A DNA stretch of 64,000 nucleotides from Gordonia jinghuaiqii (lineage in GTDB: Bacteria; Actinomycetota; Actinomycetes; Mycobacteriales; Mycobacteriaceae). Where the stretch lies: the NCBI RefSeq assembly GCF_014041935.1, contig NZ_CP059491.1:248001-312000 (forward strand), given 5' to 3'. The notes below the pieces were generated by a model. It made no database searches, had not been told where the DNA came from, and saw only the letters and a list, made by a program, of their open reading frames with translations. The position numbers and the translations under genes were made by a program. This document shows positions 51,369-60,315 of this stretch, piece after piece (the first letter of the stretch is position 1; every line of letters starts with the position of its first letter).

Positions 51369-52294
51369 TCGACCGACCCCGACCCGTCGCGACTGTCAGC
51401 TGTCTTGTCGCTTCCGCGACGGTCAGCTGTCTTGTCGCTTCCGCGACGGTCAGCAGTCCTGTCGCTTCCGCGACTGTCGTCCTTCTTGAGGTCGGCGATC
51501 ACCTTGCGCACATGCGCCGCCGCGCCGGGACCCTCGTACGCGCCGACGACCTCTTCGATACCGCCTTCCATCCGGATCTGGCCGTGATCGATCCACAACG
51601 CACGATCGCAGAGCTGGGCGAGGAACTCGTTGGAGTGGCTGGCGAAGACGAGGATGCCGGAGCGTTCGACGAGGGCCTGCAGGCGGCCGCGGGCCTTGCG
51701 CATGAAGTCGGCGTCCACCGCGCCGATACCCTCGTCGAGGATCAGGATCTCGGGATCGATCGAGGTCACCACACCGAGCGCGATGCGCACCCGCATACCG
51801 GTGGAGTAGGTCCGCAGCGGCATCTGCAGGTAGTCGCCGAGTTCGGTGAACTCCGCGATGTCGTCGATCTTCTTGAGCATCTCCTTGCGGGTCATCCCCA
51901 GGAACATGCCGCGGATGATGATGTTCTCGTAGCCGGAGATCTCCGGATCCATGCCGACGCCGAGGTCGAAGACCGGGGCGACGCGTCCCCGCACGCGGCA
52001 GGCGCCCGCGGTCGGTTCGTAGATGCCCGACAGCAGCCGCAGCAGCGTCGACTTGCCTGCGCCGTTGTGTCCGACGAGTCCGACGCGGTCGCCGTGCTTG
52101 AGGTGCAGGTTGATGTTCTTGAGTGCCTCGACGACCACCACGTTCGACGAGTTGGACCCGATCACCCCGCCCGCCGCGCCGATCACCGACTTCTTCAGCG
52201 AGCGCGTCTTGGCGTCGAAGATCGGGAAGTCCACGCAGGCGTCCCACGTGTCGACGCGGACGCGGTTGTCGGCGCCGTTGTTGTTTCTGGCCAT
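51365..52294 (-). CDS. Galactan exporter ABC ATPase (Wzt-like, Rv3781-type)
   Basis: ATPase of 309 residues: Walker A GHNGAGKST near residue 75, signature YSTGMRVRIA, Walker B ILILDEGIGAVD. It resembles Wzt/RfbE proteins without the C-terminal carbohydrate-binding domain and would power export of lipid-linked galactan with the permease encoded 14 bp upstream. The C-terminus carries three copies of a nine-residue charged repeat (RGSDKTADR type). The ATG at 52294 precedes the family N-terminus; the open frame upstream of it belongs to the permease region. Confidence 0.92.
   Translation of the reverse strand: MARNNNGADNRVRVDTWDACVDFPIFDAKTRSLKKSVIGAAGGVIGSNSSNVVVVEALKNINLHLKHGDRVGLVGHNGAGKSTLLRLLSGIYEPTAGACRVRGRVAPVFDLGVGMDPEISGYENIIIRGMFLGMTRKEMLKKIDDIAEFTELGDYLQMPLRTYSTGMRVRIALGVVTSIDPEILILDEGIGAVDADFMRKARGRLQALVERSGILVFASHSNEFLAQLCDRALWIDHGQIRMEGGIEEVVGAYEGPGAAAHVRKVIADLKKDDSRGSDRTADRRGSDKTADRRGSDKTADSRDGSGSVE
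51388..51474. repeat. 27-bp tandem repeats in the ABC ATPase tail
   Basis: CGCGAC recurs at 51388, 51415, 51442 and 51469, marking three near-identical 27-bp units plus a stub. On the minus strand they encode an Arg/Asp/Lys-rich nine-residue repeat at the C-terminus. Confidence 0.85.
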
Positions 52295-52308
52295 GATTCG
52301 GTCCGTCC

Positions 52309-53172
52309 CTACACCCAGTAGGCCACGCGGGCCCGGTAGTTGCGCATCACCAGCATGCCGAACACCCAGCCGACGGCGGTGCAGCCGAGGACGATCGCCC
52401 AGTGGTAGAACTCCACGTGCTCGCCCAGCAGCGGCCCGCGCGCGATCTCGAGATAGTGGTACATCGGGTTGAGTTCGACGAGCTTCAACCGCGACGACGT
52501 CTCGCCGGACGCGTTGCCCAGGCTCTGGGTGGTCCAGATGATCGGTGTCATGAAGAACACCAGCTGAACCATCGTGGTGAGGAGCTGCCCGATGTCGCGG
52601 AAACGCGTCGACAGGATGCCGAACACGATGGTCACCCAGATCGAGTTCAGCACGTACAGCGCGATGGCCGGGACGATGAGGCCGACGGCCCACGTCAGCG
52701 GCGGCGGGAAGATCACGAAGAGGATCACGATGATCACCACGTTGTGCGCGAAGATGATCAGCGCGCGCCACACCACGCGATAGACGTGCACGCTCACCGG
52801 TGCGGGCAGCTGTTTGATCAGGCCCTCGTTCTTGGAGAACACCTCGGCACCGTCGAGGATGGAACTCTGGATGAAGTTCCAGAAGATGAAGCCCAACGCG
52901 ACGTAGGGCAGGAACACCTTGATGTCCATGCCGAACAGCTCGCCGTAGAGCAGTCCCATCGCGATGGCCGTCACGCCGGTGGCGATGACTATCCACAGCG
53001 GACCGAGCACCGAACGGCGGTAGCGCTGCTTGATGTCCTGCCAGCCCAGGTGGAACCACAGCTCCCGGCTGGCCAGACCTTCACCGAGGTCCATGACCGC
53101 ACGCGCGAAGCTGCGCGAATCAGAACCCTCCGGACGCGCGGGTATCGCGTCGTCGTCCACTACCGCTGACAC
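52309..53172 (-). CDS. Galactan exporter ABC permease (Wzm-like, Rv3783-type)
   Basis: ABC-2-type permease of 287 residues with six membrane segments. Family wording includes LGWQDIKQRYRRSVLGPLW near residue 45, PYVALGFIFWNFIQSS, and LVELNPMYHYLEIARGPLL near the end. It pairs with the ATPase gene 14 bp downstream to move lipid-linked galactan across the membrane. GTG start without a clear ribosome site, so the exact start is uncertain. Confidence 0.92.
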   Translation of the reverse strand: MSAVVDDDAIPARPEGSDSRSFARAVMDLGEGLASRELWFHLGWQDIKQRYRRSVLGPLWIVIATGVTAIAMGLLYGELFGMDIKVFLPYVALGFIFWNFIQSSILDGAEVFSKNEGLIKQLPAPVSVHVYRVVWRALIIFAHNVVIIVILFVIFPPPLTWAVGLIVPAIALYVLNSIWVTIVFGILSTRFRDIGQLLTTMVQLVFFMTPIIWTTQSLGNASGETSSRLKLVELNPMYHYLEIARGPLLGEHVEFYHWAIVLGCTAVGWVFGMLVMRNYRARVAYWV

Positions 53173-53256
53173 GAGGAGTCAGCGTACCCGTCGGCCATGG
53201 TGCCGGTTGCCGGTGAGGGGCGCAGCGACGAGCCGAGTCGAGATCAACCGCTGCTC

Positions 53257-53820
53257 TCAGAGGTACTGCCCGGGGCTGTTGCTGTGTGCACCGCCCGGTG
53301 CGGGCATGCCCGGGGGCAGGGCGCCCTGACGCATCTGCTCGAGCTGGGCGCGGGCGGCCATCTGCTGGGCGAACAGGGCGGTCTGGATGCCGTGGAACAG
53401 GCCTTCGAGCCAGCCGACGAGCTGCGCCTGGGCGATCCGGAGCTCCGCATCCGAGGGCGTGGTGTCGTCGGAGAACGGGAGGGCGAGTCGCTCGAGTTCC
53501 TCGCGCAACTCGGGCGCGAGACCCTCCTCGAGCTCCCGGATCGACGACTGGTGGATCTCACGCAGCCGGTTGCGTGAGGCCTCGTCGAGCGGTGCTGCGC
53601 GCACCTCCTCCAGCAACTGTTTGATCATCGTGCCGATCCGCATGACCTTGGCCGGCTGTTCCACCATGTCGGTGAGGCTTGTCGGTTCCGACGAGTTCTC
53701 CTCACCCGCCGAAGCGTCCGCGCCGGTGCCCACGACGACCACGTTGTCGTCGCCGGCGGGGCCGAACGGTGCTGGTGTCGAACTCGGTCCTGGGGTGCCT
53801 TCGATAGCCATGAGCTCCAT
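53257..53820 (-). CDS. bpa: Bacterial proteasome activator Bpa
   Basis: Protein of 187 residues from the ATG at 53820, or 184 from the ATG at 53811, which has GGAG just before it. The four-helix core is highly conserved (LTDMVEQPAKVMRIGTMIKQ, then AELRIAQAQLVGWLEGLFHG) and the C-terminus ends GQYL, the HbYX-type motif that docks into the 20S proteasome. Bpa (PafE, Rv3780) opens the proteasome for ATP- and Pup-independent breakdown of unfolded proteins. It has the same neighbour set as in M. tuberculosis (exporter genes on one side, a desulfurase-like gene on the other). Confidence 0.95.
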   Translation of the reverse strand: MELMAIEGTPGPSSTPAPFGPAGDDNVVVVGTGADASAGEENSSEPTSLTDMVEQPAKVMRIGTMIKQLLEEVRAAPLDEASRNRLREIHQSSIRELEEGLAPELREELERLALPFSDDTTPSDAELRIAQAQLVGWLEGLFHGIQTALFAQQMAARAQLEQMRQGALPPGMPAPGGAHSNSPGQYL

Positions 53821-53871
53821 TGTGCCCGGACGGCGGGGAACGGCGGATCGACGACGTCTATCCTCGTGCCC

Positions 53872-55068
53872 ATGGCATTCGACGTCGCCTATGTGCGTGG
53901 ATTGATTCCATCGCTCGGCGACGGCTGGATCCACCTCGACCCGCAGGCAGGTATGCAGGTCCCGGATTCGGTGGCCACCGCGGTGACCACCAGTTTTCGC
54001 CATCTCGCAGCAGCCCCCGGCGGGGTGTACCCCGCGGCGCGGGCCAGTGCCGACGTCCTCGACGGTGCTCGCCGCGCCATCGCCGATCTCGTCGGCGGAG
54101 ATTCCGCGGGCGTCGTACTGGGACCCTCGCGTTACTCGTTGCTGGCCTGTCTGGCCGAAGCACTGGCGCCGCACGCGTGGCTGCGTGGCGACGTGGTGGT
54201 GACCCGTCAGGACGACGAATCCAACATCGTGCCGTGGCTGCGCGCGGCGGATCGGTACGGCGGCCGGGTCCGCTGGGCCGAGGTCGACGTGGAGACGGGG
54301 ACGCTGCCGGCGTGGCAGTTCGGTGAGCTCGTCACTCCGGAGACCGAGGTGGTCGCGGTGACGCTGGCGTCGTCGACGACCGGGGCGGTCACCGACATCG
54401 GCGAGATCGCACCGCTCGTACGCGCGGCGGGAGCGCTGCTGATCGTCGACGCCACGAACGCCGCGCCCTATCTGACCCTCGACATCCACGAGCTGGGTGC
54501 CGACGTACTGGTGGTGTCCGCCGAGCGCTGGGGCGGTCCACGGATGGCGGCGATGGCCTTCCGTGAACCCCACGTCATCGACCGGCTGCGCCTGATGTCG
54601 ATGGACCCGGGCGCCAAGGGGCCCGCACGGCTGGAACCCGAACCGCATCAGGGCGCGATGCTGGCGGGTCTCGTCGCGTCGGTGGAGCATCTCGCCGGCC
54701 TCGACGAGGAGGGAATCGGCAAGCGGCGTCGACGCCTGATGACCTCGATGGACGGCGTCTACGAGTACCTCCAGCGCCTCACCTACTACCTGGTCGAGAC
54801 GTTGTCGCAGCTCAACCACGTCAATCTTGTCGGCACCGAAGAGGACCGGATGCCGTTGGTGAGCTTCACCGTGGACTCGGTCGGCGCCGACAAGGTGGTC
54901 CGGCGACTCGCCGACAACGGGGTGTGCGCGCTTGCGGACGTCCCCAACCGGGCCCTCGTGCGGATGGGCGCGTCCGATTTCGGCGGCGCGGTGACGGTGG
55001 GACTCGCACCGTATTCGACCCCGTACGAAGTCGACCACCTGGTTCGAACGCTCGGTTCGCTGGCCTGA
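53872..55068 (+). CDS. Cysteine-desulfurase-like protein lacking the PLP lysine
   Basis: Fold-type I aminotransferase-like protein of 398 residues (class V, Rv3778c-type by position). Conserved landmarks include WIHLDPQAGMQVPDSV near the N-terminus, DESNIVPW, and LLIVDATNAAPYLTLDI. The loop that carries the PLP-binding Lys in relatives (SxHKxxGP) reads VVSAERWGGPRMAAM, so the Lys is Arg. Desulfurase activity is therefore doubtful. The ATG at 53872 lies 7 nt after TATCCT, with no ribosome site, suggesting a leaderless transcript; a GTG at 53866 is possible. It is divergent from bpa and convergent with the quinone reductase. Confidence 0.8.
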   Translation: MAFDVAYVRGLIPSLGDGWIHLDPQAGMQVPDSVATAVTTSFRHLAAAPGGVYPAARASADVLDGARRAIADLVGGDSAGVVLGPSRYSLLACLAEALAPHAWLRGDVVVTRQDDESNIVPWLRAADRYGGRVRWAEVDVETGTLPAWQFGELVTPETEVVAVTLASSTTGAVTDIGEIAPLVRAAGALLIVDATNAAPYLTLDIHELGADVLVVSAERWGGPRMAAMAFREPHVIDRLRLMSMDPGAKGPARLEPEPHQGAMLAGLVASVEHLAGLDEEGIGKRRRRLMTSMDGVYEYLQRLTYYLVETLSQLNHVNLVGTEEDRMPLVSFTVDSVGADKVVRRLADNGVCALADVPNRALVRMGASDFGGAVTVGLAPYSTPYEVDHLVRTLGSLA

Positions 55069-55081
55069 TCGCGGCGACGAG

Positions 55082-56053
55082 TCAGTCCGCGACGCTCAGC
55101 AGCACCTTGCCGATGACGTCGCCGCTGTTGAGATGGTCGTGTGCGGCGGCGGCGTCGGCGAGCGGGAACACGCGGTCGACGACGGGCACGACGGTTCCGG
55201 CTTCGATCAGCGGCCAGGTGCGGCTCAGCGTCGCCGAGACCACCTCGGCCTTGCCGCCGGGTCCGTGTACCGGACGCGCTCGCAGCGTCGTACCCATCAC
55301 GGACAGCCGCTTGGAGAGCAGCAGGCCCAGGTTGATCTCGGTCTTGACCCCGCCCTGCATGCCGATGATGACGAGACGTCCGTCGGTGCGCAGCGCCTTG
55401 AGGTTGGACTTCAGGTACTTGGCGCCGATGATGTCGAGAATGACGTCGGCGCCTCCCGCGTCGCCGACGATCTCGGCGAAGTCGTCGCTCGAGTAGTCGA
55501 TGAGAATGTCGGCGCCGAACTCGCGGCAGCGTTCGAGCTTGGCCTCGGTGCGTGCGGTGACCGCGACACGGGCACCCATCGCGTGCGCGATCTGTGTGGC
55601 ATGTGTGCCGATGCCGCTCGACCCGCCGTGGATGAGGAGCAGTTCGCCGGTGCTGAGGTGCGCGGTGTCGAAGATGTTCGACGACACGGTGCACGCGACT
55701 TCGGGGAGGGCGGCGGCGGACACCAGATCGACGCCACGCGGCACCGGGAGCAGTTGCTCGACCGGCACGGCCACCTTCTCGGCGTAGCCGCCACCGGCGA
55801 GCAGGGCGCACACCTCGTCGCCTTCGGCCCAGCCGGAGACCCCGGTGCCCAGCGCCGAAATCCGTCCCGACACCTCGAGGCCGATGATGTCCGAGGCGCC
55901 GGGTGGCGGGGGATAGTTACCCGCTCGCTGCAGGAGGTCGGCGCGGTTGACGCCCGCGGCGACCACATCGATCACGACCTCGCCCGCTGCAGGAGTCGGA
56001 TCGGGCACATCGGTGACGGACAGATTCTCGGATTCGACGACGATGGCTTTCAC
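55082..56053 (-). CDS. NADPH:quinone oxidoreductase (zinc-free MDR family)
   Basis: Medium-chain dehydrogenase/reductase of 323 residues. AAGVNRADLLQRAGNYPPPPG near residue 42 and LLIHGGSSGIGTHATQIA near 140 (nucleotide binding) are typical of quinone oxidoreductases of the PIG3/TP53I3 and Rv3777 type. The zinc ligands of alcohol dehydrogenases are absent. The GTG at 56053 is the family-like start (VKAIVV). It is convergent with the desulfurase-like gene, as Rv3777 is with Rv3778c. Confidence 0.9.
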   Translation of the reverse strand: MKAIVVESENLSVTDVPDPTPAAGEVVIDVVAAGVNRADLLQRAGNYPPPPGASDIIGLEVSGRISALGTGVSGWAEGDEVCALLAGGGYAEKVAVPVEQLLPVPRGVDLVSAAALPEVACTVSSNIFDTAHLSTGELLLIHGGSSGIGTHATQIAHAMGARVAVTARTEAKLERCREFGADILIDYSSDDFAEIVGDAGGADVILDIIGAKYLKSNLKALRTDGRLVIIGMQGGVKTEINLGLLLSKRLSVMGTTLRARPVHGPGGKAEVVSATLSRTWPLIEAGTVVPVVDRVFPLADAAAAHDHLNSGDVIGKVLLSVAD

Positions 56054-56130
56054 CCTGTCGATGGTTCCACACCGCACGCCCCTCCTCCTCGAAGCGGCAG
56101 GGTGTGGGGCCGGATTCCATCGGTGTGGGG

Positions 56131-57621
56131 TCAGAAGATCTCGAAGTACTCGCGGTGTTCCCAGTCGGTGACGCCGTTGACGTAGGTCGACTCGTCGGGG
56201 TTCTCGGCGACCCAGGCGTCATACCGGGTGGTCTCGCTGCGCTTCATCGTGACCATGTAGTCGATGAACCCGTCACCGAAGGTCTTGCGGTAAAAGGCAT
56301 TCTGATTCAGTTCCGCGATCGCCTCGGCCAGCGTCGCGGGCAGCTGCGGCACGTCTGCGCTGTACGGGTCCTCGCTCGGAGCACCGGGATCGGTCCGGTT
56401 GAGGATGCCGTCGAGTCCGGCGACGGCCTGCGCGGCGATGTAGAGGTACGGGTTCGCAGCGGAGTCGCCGACGCGGTTCTCCACGTGAGAGGCCGTGTCT
56501 CCCGGTGCGCTGATGACACGCATCATCGCGGCGCGGTTGTCCTGGCCCCAGGCCAGACGGTCGGGCGCCAGTGAGTACGGGCGACGGCGACGGTAACCGT
56601 TGATCGTCGGGGTGGTGAACACCGACGCTGCGGCGCCGTGCTCGAGAGTGCCACCGATGTAATGCAATCCGAGGTCGGACAAAGGTGCGTCGCCGGTGGG
56701 CACCATCAGGTTCTCGCCGGTGTCCAGGTCCGCGATCGAGGTGTGGAGGTGCCATCCGTTCGCGTAGAAACCCTCGATGGCCGGCGTGCACATGAACGAC
56801 GCGAGGTGCCCGTTGCGCTTGGCGATCTGCTTGGCGGTGGTGCGGAACAGTGCCGCCGAGTCTGCGGCGGCGAGGCCTGGAAGGATGTCGAAAGTGGTCT
56901 CCATCTGGCTGGGCGCCCACTCGTCGTCGAAGGAACGGACGGGAAGACCCATCGAAGACAGCGCATTCCGTATGGGGCGCAAGATGCCGTCGACCTCGTC
57001 GAGGTGATCCACGAGCAGGTAGTTGTAGCCACGTGACACCGGTGCGACGGTGGGCGGGTCGGCAGGCGAACCGGGTGCGCCCAGCGACGAGGTGCCCAGT
57101 CCGTCGTCGACGATCTTGGTGAGGTACCACTCCATCTCGAGTCCCGCGATCAGCTCACATCCGTTGTCGGCCATGGCCGCAAGCGTGTTCCTGAGGATGG
57201 TGCGCGGCGCGAGCGGGAACGGTGTGCCGTTGGACATGTAGAGGTCGCAGAACACCAAGGCCGTTTTCTCCGCCCATGGGAGCAGGGTGAAGGTCGACGG
57301 GTCCGGCACCATCTTGACGTTGGGGCTACCGCCGAGGCCTTCGATGGTGAACCCGCCGTCGGGGGTGAAGGGGTTCATCACGATGGCGTTGGCGGTGTCG
57401 AAGAAGAACGGCGCCATGGTGATGTCGTTGCCGGATGCGAGTGCAGCCTTGAAGGCCGGTACGGTGAGCGCCTTGCCGCGTAGCAGGCCGTGCTGATCGG
57501 GCCAGACCACGCGGACGATCTCGATGCCCTCACGGTTGATGGTCTCGAGCGCGCGCTCGGCGTCGCGATGATCCTCGGCACCATAGAGGTCGTACTTCTC
57601 GACGAACTTGGCCGTGGGCAC
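56131..57621 (-). CDS. Glutamine-synthetase-family ligase
   Basis: Protein of 496 residues of the glutamine synthetase superfamily. It has a short N-terminal beta-grasp domain (IEIVRVVWPDQHGLLRGKAL) and the catalytic domain with LIAGLEMEWYL (metal-binding Glu), WAPSQMETTFD, NGWHLHTSI, and ASHVENRVGDSAANPYLYIA. The last segment replaces the classical GlnA RIP-type wording, so it is more like gamma-glutamyl-polyamine or other amine ligases than true GlnA. The GTG start has GAGGAG upstream. It lies downstream of an IclR regulator and near M24 and hydantoinase genes, suggesting a role in catabolism of an amine or amide. Confidence 0.85.
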   Translation of the reverse strand: MPTAKFVEKYDLYGAEDHRDAERALETINREGIEIVRVVWPDQHGLLRGKALTVPAFKAALASGNDITMAPFFFDTANAIVMNPFTPDGGFTIEGLGGSPNVKMVPDPSTFTLLPWAEKTALVFCDLYMSNGTPFPLAPRTILRNTLAAMADNGCELIAGLEMEWYLTKIVDDGLGTSSLGAPGSPADPPTVAPVSRGYNYLLVDHLDEVDGILRPIRNALSSMGLPVRSFDDEWAPSQMETTFDILPGLAAADSAALFRTTAKQIAKRNGHLASFMCTPAIEGFYANGWHLHTSIADLDTGENLMVPTGDAPLSDLGLHYIGGTLEHGAAASVFTTPTINGYRRRRPYSLAPDRLAWGQDNRAAMMRVISAPGDTASHVENRVGDSAANPYLYIAAQAVAGLDGILNRTDPGAPSEDPYSADVPQLPATLAEAIAELNQNAFYRKTFGDGFIDYMVTMKRSETTRYDAWVAENPDESTYVNGVTDWEHREYFEIF

Positions 57622-57952
57622 GGTGTCTCCTCAGGAATGGCGTGGTGATGGTGAGCATGGTCGGCGGGTACCGGCAGTCGTCGTTGCCGGGGCGGCGATG
57701 TCGTGAATCCCGCGGAGTCCGTGGGCGGCAGGATCACGCGGCGGGCCGAACGTCGGCCGTGTTCGCTGCACGACGAAACAGGACTCCACATGGGGTGTGC
57801 GGTCAATTGGCAACTACTGCTTGGCTTTCCGATCCGCGTCGGGCAGGTGGTCCGGGATCGGACGTTGTGGTCACAGTAGGTCGTCGGGTACACCGCAGCC
57901 AGCGCTGGGAACAGGATTCTGCTCTGGCGAATATCTGGCGCGTATTCGCCGG
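57622..57952. promoter_or_regulatory. 331-bp region upstream of the glutamine-synthetase-like gene
   Basis: No gene is seen. GGCGAATA (57926-57933) and TATTCGCC (57943-57950) form an 8-bp hairpin directly after the IclR stop, a likely terminator on the minus strand. The remaining part should contain the promoter of the ligase gene; no hexamers could be assigned. Confidence 0.45.
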
Positions 57953-58759
57953 TCAGTCGCTCGCCGTGGCCTGGTCGAGAGCGTCCTCGGTGCGTTCGAC
58001 GGCCTCCCGCAGCGAGTCGACGTACTCCGGCAGGGCGGAACGGTCGAAACGTGAACTGGGGATCGCCAGCGAGATGGCGAACACCGGACGGCCCAGCGCA
58101 TCCTTGGCGCACACCGCGACCCCGTCGACGCCCTGGGCCGACTCCTCGATGCTGATCGCGTAACCACGACTGCGTACTGCGGTCAGGTGACGCTTGAGCG
58201 AGCGCAGGTTGCTGATGCGCGACGCCCGGGCGGGTGGGAGGCCGGCGGCGAAGACGTCCTCGAGTTGTTTGTTGGTGAGTTCCGACAACAGTGCCTTGCC
58301 CGCGGCCGAGGCATACGCCGGCACTCGGTCCCAGCCGTCCGGCCTGACATGCGTGGGTGCGGTTCCCTCGACACCGTCGACCCAGTGCAGCAACGGTCCC
58401 TGCCGAATCCACACGTGGACGGTCTCGCCGAGTTGCGCGCCGAGTTCCTCGATGGCCGGCCGCACCGCGGCCCGGAGATCACCGACGCGCAGCGGCCGGG
58501 TCTCGTCGGGCCGGAACTCGGGCCCGAGGCGGTAGCGCCGCTCGCGGCCCTGGACGGCGAAACCGTCGTAGCAGAGGGCATTCAGCAGGCGATGAGCTGT
58601 CGACGGTGCCACGTCGAGCATCTCGGCGGCATCCTTCACCCCGAGCGACTCCCCGTCGCGCAGGCTCTTGAGAAGCCGCAGCGCGCGGTGTACCGAATCG
58701 ATCGGTGGAACCGCGTCGGGCTCGCCGACGCGGCGAGGATCAGGGTCGGAATTCGCCAC
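57953..58759 (-). CDS. IclR-family transcriptional regulator
   Basis: Regulator of 268 residues: winged helix with VHRALRLLKSLRDGESLGVK and LDVAPSTAHRLLNAL, then the effector domain with LGETVHVWIRQGPLLHWVDG, YASAAGKALL and a C-terminal GVAVCAKDALGRPVFAIS. It is divergent from the M24 gene (190 bp between) and upstream of the glutamine-synthetase-like gene, so it probably controls both. GTG start. The inducer is unknown. Confidence 0.88.
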   Translation of the reverse strand: MANSDPDPRRVGEPDAVPPIDSVHRALRLLKSLRDGESLGVKDAAEMLDVAPSTAHRLLNALCYDGFAVQGRERRYRLGPEFRPDETRPLRVGDLRAAVRPAIEELGAQLGETVHVWIRQGPLLHWVDGVEGTAPTHVRPDGWDRVPAYASAAGKALLSELTNKQLEDVFAAGLPPARASRISNLRSLKRHLTAVRSRGYAISIEESAQGVDGVAVCAKDALGRPVFAISLAIPSSRFDRSALPEYVDSLREAVERTEDALDQATASD

Positions 58760-58833
58760 ACCGAAAAAATAGCGCCGATCGTTGTGGCCGTGGTCGGGAC
58801 CCGCATACGGTCAGCGGACATCGTGACGCAATC

Positions 58834-58866
58834 GACCGGCGACCGGGGCGACCGGGGCGACCGAAG
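58834..58866. repeat. 9-bp tandem repeats in a divergent promoter region
   Basis: CGACCGGGG-type units start at 58834, 58840, 58849 and 58858 between the IclR and M24 genes. They might be stacked regulator half-sites or simple slippage. Confidence 0.4.
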
Positions 58867-58949
58867 GATTGCCGATGTCCTGAACCAGTGACCGGCTGCG
58901 GTGTCCGCGCGCCGGATATCCCCGTATTTCCCCTGATGAGAGGTGCGCA

Positions 58950-60134
58950 ATGTCCCACACGCTGTCCGAGCGGGATCGTCGCTGGGCCCTGCTGAACAAG
59001 GCGATGGCCGATCACGGACTCGACGCCCTGATCTTCGCCGCCAACGACTACCGCGGTCACAAGGGCTCGCTGCGCTACGTCGCCGACTACAACCTCTGCC
59101 ACAAGTCGGGCAACGCGGTTATGTTCCGCGATTCCGAGCCGTTCCTGGTGCTCTCGGGCAGCCTGATCGGCGCGCGCAAGCCCGCCACCGCTTGGGTCAG
59201 CGACTACCGTTTCCCCGGTACCACCTCCGAGGGGCTGGTCGACGCCCTGCGGCGTCGTCCCAAAGTCCAGCGGGTCGGCATCGTGGGTCTCAACCAGGTG
59301 ATGAAGGTCGGCGAGTACCTGGCCCTGCAGCAGGCCTACCCGCACGTCGCGTTCGTCGACTTCTCCGACGCGTTCGAGCGGATCCGCGCGGTCAAGAGCG
59401 CATACGAGATCGCCGGCGCAGAGGAGTCGGCGTTCATCCTCGACCAGTGCTTCTCCCGTTTGCTCGAGATTGTCCGGCCGGGGATCACCGAGCGCGAGGT
59501 CGCGGCCGAGATGTACAAGGTCGGTTGCGAATTCGGCGGCGAGGACCCGTTGTTCCTGTCGATGCACACCGACTTCGACAACGTCCACTCCCACTCGACC
59601 TTCGACACCCCTCGCGACCGGGTGCTGAACGCCCACGACGTGCACACGTTCTCCTTCGAGATCATCGGTCCCCGCGGCTACTGGACCGAGCTGTCCCGCA
59701 TGGTCACCTTCGCCCGCCCGGACGAGATCACCGCGCGCATGGGCCGGGCGGTGGCCAAGGGCATCGCCGCCGGCGCCGAGGTGCTGCGCGGCGGCGTCAC
59801 ACCCGGTGACATCCAGCGCCGTGTGCTTGCCGGGGTCGAGAGCGAGGGTGCCAAGTCGTCGTACTGGTCGGGTCACTCGCTGGGTCTTGATGTCATCGAG
59901 GACCCGATGATCGGTCTGGACGTCGTCGAGGACGGTGACCAGAGCCTGCAGGAGCCCCTGGCGGAGAGCATGGTGGTCACCCTGCATCCGATGGTCTCCG
60001 ACGCCACCGAGATCGCCAGCGGCTACATGTCCGACACCTTCGTCGTCGACGAACAGGGCAGCCGCAAACTGTCCGAACACCCGACCGGCCTGCACCGGAT
60101 CAGCCGAGGTGTCGTCGAGGTCGACGAGTACTGA
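58950..60134 (+). CDS. M24-family creatinase/aminopeptidase-like protein
   Basis: Protein of 394 residues with the pita-bread fold. The N-terminal domain (LLNKAMADHGLDALIFAAND) is followed by a catalytic domain starting near residue 145 (FERIRAVKSAYEIAGAEESA). The metal-binding Asp and Glu residues of peptidases are not in place: the first Asp region reads HTFSFEIIGPRGYWTELSRM, and the later Glu region reads VVTLHPMV. GHSLGLDVIEDP keeps a His. This is the pattern of creatinase-type, metal-independent members; the creatinase catalytic His may correspond to one of those in FDNVHSHSTF. A hydrolase of a guanidino or amide compound is inferred. It is divergent from IclR and followed by a terminator. 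Confidence 0.78.
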   Translation: MSHTLSERDRRWALLNKAMADHGLDALIFAANDYRGHKGSLRYVADYNLCHKSGNAVMFRDSEPFLVLSGSLIGARKPATAWVSDYRFPGTTSEGLVDALRRRPKVQRVGIVGLNQVMKVGEYLALQQAYPHVAFVDFSDAFERIRAVKSAYEIAGAEESAFILDQCFSRLLEIVRPGITEREVAAEMYKVGCEFGGEDPLFLSMHTDFDNVHSHSTFDTPRDRVLNAHDVHTFSFEIIGPRGYWTELSRMVTFARPDEITARMGRAVAKGIAAGAEVLRGGVTPGDIQRRVLAGVESEGAKSSYWSGHSLGLDVIEDPMIGLDVVEDGDQSLQEPLAESMVVTLHPMVSDATEIASGYMSDTFVVDEQGSRKLSEHPTGLHRISRGVVEVDEY

Positions 60135-60142
60135 GCACGACG

Positions 60143-60169
60143 AGGCCCGGCGGGATTCCGGCCGGGCCT
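60143..60169 (+). terminator. GC-rich hairpin after the M24 gene
   Basis: AGGCCCGGC (60143-60151) pairs with GCCGGGCCT (60161-60169) around a 9-nt loop, 8 bp after the stop, followed by TCTGC. It is a probable terminator. Confidence 0.7.
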
Positions 60170-60315
60170 TCTGCGCATGTCAGAGGTATCACCGCGGAAG
60201 CTGTGTGGATGCCTCGTGAGGCCGGGCACATCCGGTAGGAGTGCCCGGCCCGGTCAACCGCCTACCATGGACGCCCTGGTCCATCATCTGGATCACAGCT
60301 CGACAGGATTCAAAG

